From Alphaproteobacteria bacterium (lineage in GTDB: Bacteria; Pseudomonadota; Alphaproteobacteria; Caulobacterales; Hyphomonadaceae), in NCBI GenBank assembly GCA_016125405.1, contig WGLW01000006.1, positions 62,001 to 126,000 on the forward strand: DNA of 64,000 nt, given 5' to 3'. The notes below the pieces were generated by a model. That model was given only the letters and a program-made list of their open reading frames with translations, was not told the DNA's origin and made no database searches. Made by a program: the position numbers and the translations under genes. Positions 59,962 to 64,000 of this stretch are shown one piece after another (the stretch's first letter is position 1; each line of letters starts with the position of its first letter).

Positions 59962-60554
59962 TGGGCGGCCGACGCGAGATAAGGATTATGGCGGCAACGG
60001 TTCGGGGCGCGCTGTGCGGGGCCGCCACGGTCGCGCTTCTGTTTGGTTTCGGAGGCGCGGCGCGGGCGCAGATCGGATCAAGCAAGGATCCGATCCAGAT
60101 ATCGAGCGACAAGCTCGATGCGCAGAACAGCAATGGACAGGCGATCTATATCAACAACGTCGAAGCCGTGCAGGGTGATGCGCGTCTCAAGGCGGACAGG
60201 CTGACCGTCCTGTGCGACGTCGCCCAGCGGTCGACGGGCGCCAGGTCGGGGGCGAGCAGCTGCCCGATCAAGTCGCTGGTGGCCGATTCGAACGTCTACT
60301 ACATCACGCCCGACGAAAAGATTCGCGGCGACAAGGCGGAATACGACTATGCCAACCAGGTCCTCACCATCACCGGGAATCCTGTCATCCTGTCGCGCGG
60401 AGATCAGGGTGTGATCAAGGGCAAGAAGGTTGTCTATGACTTCCAGACGGGTCATGCGACCATCACCAACGAAGGGGCGCGCGTGACCAGTATCTTCAAC
60501 ACCGAGAAGCAGCCCGATACCCCGGCGACCCCGGGCGCGGCGCCGAACCAGTAA
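59961..60554 (+). CDS. lptA: LPS transport periplasmic protein LptA
   Basis: A 197-aa periplasmic bridge protein. Signal peptide: basic start MGGRREIRIMAATVRGALCG, then a hydrophobic core ending AARAQ. The mature part opens with DPIQISSDKLDAQNSNGQAI followed by NNVEAVQGDARLKADRLTVL, the OstA jellyroll repeats. A disulfide-capable pair (VLCDV and SSCPIKS) is noteworthy. The ATG at 59961 shares its first base with the lptC stop; a GTG three bases earlier is in frame. It oligomerises to carry LPS across the periplasm. Confidence 0.93.
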   Translation: MGGRREIRIMAATVRGALCGAATVALLFGFGGAARAQIGSSKDPIQISSDKLDAQNSNGQAIYINNVEAVQGDARLKADRLTVLCDVAQRSTGARSGASSCPIKSLVADSNVYYITPDEKIRGDKAEYDYANQVLTITGNPVILSRGDQGVIKGKKVVYDFQTGHATITNEGARVTSIFNTEKQPDTPATPGAAPNQ

Positions 60555-60595
60555 ACGCTGCCGCCGGCGCAACCCGCTGGCGAGTTAGCGAGGGC

Positions 60596-61411
60596 ATGCC
60601 AGGCACAATGGACGCACAGACGCAGTCACAACCAGACGACAGGGCGGTATCGGACGCCAGCGCTGATCCGCTCGCTGCGGCCAGCTCCGGCGACGGGCTG
60701 CGTGCGAGCAATCTCGCCAAGTCGTTCAAGGGTCGTCAGGTCGTCAAGGACGTGAGCCTGCAATTGCGCCGCGGGGAAATCGCAGGCCTTCTGGGCCCCA
60801 ACGGCGCCGGGAAGACGACCTGCTTTTACATGGTGATGGGCCTGATCCACGCCGATGCTGGTCGCGTGACGATCGACAACGAGGATGTGACCGGCCTGCC
60901 GATGTATCAGCGCGCGCGCCTCGGCGTCGGATACCTGCCGCAGGAAAGCTCGATTTTTCGCGGGATGACCGTTTATGAAAACGTCATGGCGGTCGCCGAG
61001 CTTACCGAAAACACGGGTCCCAAGCGGCGGCAGCTCACCAACAGCCTCCTCGAGGAATTGCAGATCGCTCACCTCGCGCAGCAGAACGCCAATTCATTGT
61101 CCGGCGGAGAACGGCGCCGCGTGGAAATCGCGCGAGCGCTGGCGTGCCGCCCGAGCTTCATGTTGCTGGACGAGCCCTTCACAGGCATCGATCCGTTGGC
61201 TGTCTCCGACATTTCGGATCTGGTTCGCTATCTGAAGGGGCGCGGTCTGGGCGTTTTGATCACCGACCACCAGGTGCGCGAAACCCTGCAGATCGTCGAC
61301 CGCGCGTCGATCATCTATGATGGCAAGGTGCTGTTCGAGGGGCGGCCAGACGCGGTGCTGTCCAACGAGGATGTGCGTCGGGTCTATCTCGGCGACCGGT
61401 TCAACGCCTGA
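60596..61411 (+). CDS. lptB: LPS export ABC transporter ATPase LptB
   Basis: A 271-aa ABC ATPase powering LPS extraction. Walker A is GLLGPNGAGKTTCFYMVMGL, Q-loop region GVGYLPQESSIFRGMTVYEN, ABC signature NSLSGGERRRVEIARALA, Walker B FMLLDEPFTGIDPLAV, and H-loop GVLITDHQVRETLQIVD. The N-terminal 30 residues are a non-conserved Gln/Asp/Ala-rich extension. The start may instead be the second ATG at 60608, which has AGG at better spacing. Partners LptF and LptG are outside the window. Confidence 0.95.
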   Translation: MPGTMDAQTQSQPDDRAVSDASADPLAAASSGDGLRASNLAKSFKGRQVVKDVSLQLRRGEIAGLLGPNGAGKTTCFYMVMGLIHADAGRVTIDNEDVTGLPMYQRARLGVGYLPQESSIFRGMTVYENVMAVAELTENTGPKRRQLTNSLLEELQIAHLAQQNANSLSGGERRRVEIARALACRPSFMLLDEPFTGIDPLAVSDISDLVRYLKGRGLGVLITDHQVRETLQIVDRASIIYDGKVLFEGRPDAVLSNEDVRRVYLGDRFNA

Positions 61412-61422
61412 TCGCCGATCAG
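61408..61422. terminator. short stem spanning the convergent lptB and MscS stop codons
   Basis: CTGATC-GCC-GATCAG overlaps both stop codons (lptB ends 61411, MscS gene stops at 61419). It has six pairs and no T-tract; likely a minimal transcript end. Confidence 0.35.
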
Positions 61423-62495
61423 TCTCCAGCGCGATCCTCGATATCGGCCTTGCGCGCCTCGTCCATAACGGCCGCGGTTTCCTTCAGCCCTTCGGCGGCG
61501 GCCTTCTGGGCTTTCTCTTCCTGCTTTTCAGCAATCTCGCGCGCGGCGTCGTTTATGCTGTGCGCCGCGACGGCCGGTTCGGGCGTCTTGCGTTCCGGTT
61601 CTATACGTTCTCCGCGCCATGCGCTCAGGCCGGCTTTTTCCTCGGCGCCGAAGAAACTGCGGATACGCAGGTCCTGCTGCGGGAAGGGTATCTCGATGCC
61701 GTGTTTCCGAAGCGCATCATCCAGGGCCCATGAATACGCCGCCATCATGCTGCCCGGGCGCTTCACGGCTTCCAGCGTCGGCCAGACGACGAGTTCGAAA
61801 TCGAGTGAGGAATCGCCGAATTTGGTCAGCCAAACCTGCGCCCGACGGGTCTCGGTGTCGGGAAGGGTGAACGGCACGGATTGCGCCGCCTCGATAGCGG
61901 CGGCGCGCACCTGCTCCTTATCGCTCCCGTAGGCGACCGAAAACGGCACGTGAATGCGCCGGGTTGCGCGGTTGCGCGTCCAGTTCGTCAGCTTGCCCGT
62001 AAGGAGCAGCGAGTTGGGCACCAGCACGTCAACATTGTCGTTGGTGAGGATGGTCGTGGCGCGGGCGCCGACCGTCTTGACCTCGCCGGTGACGCCAGTT
62101 TCTATCTCGATGAAGTCGCCCACTTCGATGCTGCGGTCAAAGAGCAGGATCAGCCCGGCGACGAAGTCCCGGAAAACATCCTGAACACCGAGACCGACAC
62201 CGATGCCGATCGCCCCGGCGAACAGCGACAGGCTCGAAAAATCGAGACCCATGGTCGAGGCGGCGACCAGTACGCCGATGAACACGATGATGTACCGGCC
62301 AACCTGTCCGACCACATAGAAGGCAGGCGCGCTGACCTGCGGCGACCGCTCGCGCAGTCGGTCAACGAACTTCCGGAACAGCCAGGAAAGCGTCAGGGCG
62401 CCGAGAAACACAGCTATGGCGATCAGCACCGAAGCGACCGTCACGTCGGTCCGGCCCAGCGCCCAGAGCTTGGTGTTAAGGATATCCAGGACCAT
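61419..62495 (-). CDS. MscS-family mechanosensitive ion channel
   Basis: A 358-aa small-conductance mechanosensitive channel that releases solutes under hypo-osmotic stress. Three hydrophobic segments (VTVASVLIAIAVFLGALTLS, AFYVVGQVGRYIIVFIGVLV, SLFAGAIGIGVGLGVQDVFR with the TM3 pore pattern) precede the beta-domain FIEIETGVTGEVKTVGARAT then VPNSLLLTGKLTNWTRNRAT. The C-terminal 60 residues (EKTPEPAVAAHSINDAAREI and on) form a charged cytoplasmic tail. It is encoded opposite to its neighbours, between lptB and rpoN, interrupting the otherwise conserved lpt-rpoN order. Confidence 0.93.
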   Translation of the reverse strand: MVLDILNTKLWALGRTDVTVASVLIAIAVFLGALTLSWLFRKFVDRLRERSPQVSAPAFYVVGQVGRYIIVFIGVLVAASTMGLDFSSLSLFAGAIGIGVGLGVQDVFRDFVAGLILLFDRSIEVGDFIEIETGVTGEVKTVGARATTILTNDNVDVLVPNSLLLTGKLTNWTRNRATRRIHVPFSVAYGSDKEQVRAAAIEAAQSVPFTLPDTETRRAQVWLTKFGDSSLDFELVVWPTLEAVKRPGSMMAAYSWALDDALRKHGIEIPFPQQDLRIRSFFGAEEKAGLSAWRGERIEPERKTPEPAVAAHSINDAAREIAEKQEEKAQKAAAEGLKETAAVMDEARKADIEDRAGD

Positions 62496-62766
62496 CGATT
62501 TCCTGTCTCAGGCCGCCATGGCCCTCCGCCTTGTCACCGTCGAGAGACAATTTTCTACGCAAGTCTTGGTCCACATTTGCAGCAAAATCAAAGCTTGCGA
62601 AGTGCGCCAGCCGCAAAAGACGAACGAAACGGCGCCCCTCGCTGGCGAAGTGGACACGTTGCTGATTAGATAATTTTAAGGACGGCGGGTTAATGTCGCG
62701 TCTGAAAGGGTGTGGGCAGGGTGACCGGGCAGTTCCGGAAACGAATCAGCGCCCTTGGAGGTTCGT

Positions 62767-64000
62767 GTGGCGCTAGCGCATCGTCTTCAGCTGCGGCAGG
62801 GGCAATCCCTCGTAATGACGCCGCAGTTGCAGCAGGCGATCAAGCTGCTGCAACTCTCCAACATCGAGCTTGAGGAGTATGTCGAAGCGGAGATCGAGCG
62901 GAATCCGCTCCTCCAGCGCGGCGAGAAGCAGGACGGTCCCGAAGCGCCCGAAGCCGAGAAGGTTTCCGACAAGCGCGAGGAAATGCGGATGGATGATGCC
63001 GGTCAGGCCGCCGCCCGCGACGATCTCGATGCCCGAAACGACGACGTCTATGAAGCCGACAGCCCGTCGGAGGGCATGCAAGGCGGCCCGTCGGCCCAAC
63101 TCGACTGGTCCCGCACCGCTTCCGGCAAACAGCTCTCCGAAGATTTCGATCTTGAATCCATAACGGCCGACGAAAAGACCCTCCGCGATCACCTTGCCGA
63201 CCAGCTCACAATGGCGGGCCTTACCCCGGCCGATCAATTGATCGCGTCCCGGCTGATCGAGGAGACGGATGAGTCCGGCTTCATGCGCGGCGACCTGCAG
63301 GAAATTGCAGACGCACTCGGCACGGACATCGAGGATGTCGAAGCGGTCCTGGGCGTTTGTCAGGGCTTCGAGCCCACCGGCGTGATGGCGCGCAATCTTC
63401 AGGAATGTCTGGCGCTGCAACTGAAAGAGCGCGACCGGCTGGATCCGGCCATGCAGTGCCTGCTCGAAAATCTCGAGCTGGCGCAACGCCGTGACATGAA
63501 GCGGCTCTCCGAAGTCTGCAAGGTTGATCAGGCCGACGTGATCGACATGCTGAGCGAACTGCGCGCGCTAACCCCACGGCCCGGCGCGGCATTCGCCGGC
63601 GAGGCTGCGCCGACAGTAACCCCGGACGTTTTCGTACGCGAAATGCCGAACGGTTCCTATTCGGTCGAACTCAACGCCGACACACTGCCGCGGGTGCTGA
63701 TCGACCGGAGCTACTACGCCGAGGTTTCGGGCCTGGTGCGCAGCGAGACGGACAAGGCCTTCATCACCGAATGTCATGCATCGGCAAACTGGCTGATCAA
63801 GTCACTGGACCAGCGCGCCCGGACGATCCTCAAGGTCGCCAGTGAGATCATTCGCCAGCAGGACGGCTTTTTCGTGTCTGGCGTGCGCGCTCTGAGGCCG
63901 CTCAATCTCAAGACCGTGGCCGACGCTGTCGAAATGCACGAGTCCACCGTCAGCCGCGTCACGTCCAACAAATACATGGCGACGCCGCGCGGCGTGTTCG
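62767..64000 (+). CDS. rpoN: RNA polymerase sigma-54 factor (3' end outside window)
   Basis: Sigma-54, first 411 codons. GTG start with TTGGAGGTTCGT upstream. Region I reads QLRQGQSLVMTPQQLQQAIK then LLQLSNIELEEYVEAEIERN, the glutamine-rich activator-response domain. The acidic region II (about residues 50-130) is followed by the core-binding domain (DHLADQLTMAGLTPADQLIA onwards). The HTH-like NLKTVADAVEMHESTVSRVT appears near the window edge, with the RpoN box expected just outside. It directs transcription at -24/-12 promoters. The 271 bp upstream, shared with the MscS gene, contain no gene. Confidence 0.97.
   Translation, partial: MALAHRLQLRQGQSLVMTPQLQQAIKLLQLSNIELEEYVEAEIERNPLLQRGEKQDGPEAPEAEKVSDKREEMRMDDAGQAAARDDLDARNDDVYEADSPSEGMQGGPSAQLDWSRTASGKQLSEDFDLESITADEKTLRDHLADQLTMAGLTPADQLIASRLIEETDESGFMRGDLQEIADALGTDIEDVEAVLGVCQGFEPTGVMARNLQECLALQLKERDRLDPAMQCLLENLELAQRRDMKRLSEVCKVDQADVIDMLSELRALTPRPGAAFAGEAAPTVTPDVFVREMPNGSYSVELNADTLPRVLIDRSYYAEVSGLVRSETDKAFITECHASANWLIKSLDQRARTILKVASEIIRQQDGFFVSGVRALRPLNLKTVADAVEMHESTVSRVTSNKYMATPRGVF

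Overview
This 64 kb window is GC-rich chromosomal DNA from an alphaproteobacterium. The conserved run at the right end (RNase D-like exonuclease, lptC, lptA, lptB, then rpoN) is typical of that class. The general gene content (RND efflux, PaoABC-like aldehyde dehydrogenase, NHEJ, a Wzx/Wzy exopolysaccharide locus) would suit the Caulobacterales/Hyphomonadaceae side of it, but the genus cannot be fixed from sequence reading alone. Coding density is high, starts are ATG or GTG with GGAGG-like ribosome sites, and many operons use ATGA-type stop/start overlaps.

Layout. 1-2.8 kb: gamma-glutamyltranspeptidase (its C-terminus lies outside the window) and a divergent P1-family aminopeptidase. 2.9-6.7 kb: a tRNA-Arg(ACG) followed by a decayed accessory segment. 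It holds a truncated DUF932-type gene fused out of frame to a RepA-like ATPase remnant with an internal amber codon, an intact AAA/DUF4143 ATPase, and gene scraps. 6.7-7.9 kb: malonate transporter pair madL-madM. 8.0-12.0 kb: a translationally coupled trehalose operon, otsB-GH15-otsA. 12.1-15.5 kb: a CPA1 cation/proton antiporter divergent from the potassium transporter kup. 15.5-16.8 kb: a divergent M28-like lipoprotein. 16.9-22.0 kb: a TetR repressor divergent from an RND efflux pair. 22.1-24.7 kb: DUF983, PilZ and carboxylesterase genes. 25.4-30.7 kb: a putative acyl or ring-acid catabolic locus (YCII, SDR, carboxymuconolactone decarboxylase family, truncated AMP-binding protein, TetR, 3-hydroxyacyl-CoA dehydrogenase). 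30.7-31.5 kb: a PagL-like lipid A deacylase and tRNA-Leu(CAG).

31.5-37.7 kb: a structured non-coding stretch, an AbiE toxin-antitoxin pair with paired operator-like repeats, and the NHEJ genes ku and ligD. 37.7-52.3 kb: a Wzx/Wzy-type exopolysaccharide cluster with an export lipoprotein, priming sugar transferase, tyrosine autokinase/chain-length protein, polymerase or ligase, flippase, four glycosyltransferases, a beta-helix-like secreted protein and a FemAB/GNAT-like protein. 52.6-53.8 kb: a second CPA1 antiporter. 53.9-58.5 kb: a paoABC-like molybdenum dehydrogenase operon with a divergent TetR gene and a perfect palindrome between them. 58.6-64 kb: RNase D-like protein, lptC-lptA-lptB, a convergent MscS channel, and the start of rpoN.

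The most interesting items are the exopolysaccharide locus with its mixed gene orientations and uncharacterised members, the repeat pair ahead of AbiE, the chimeric decayed element after tRNA-Arg, the coupled trehalose/GH15 operon, the C-terminally truncated adenylate-forming protein inside a TetR operon, and the inverted repeats in the 0.7 kb gene-free stretch near 25 kb. No CRISPR array, rRNA, intact transposase or integrase was seen.
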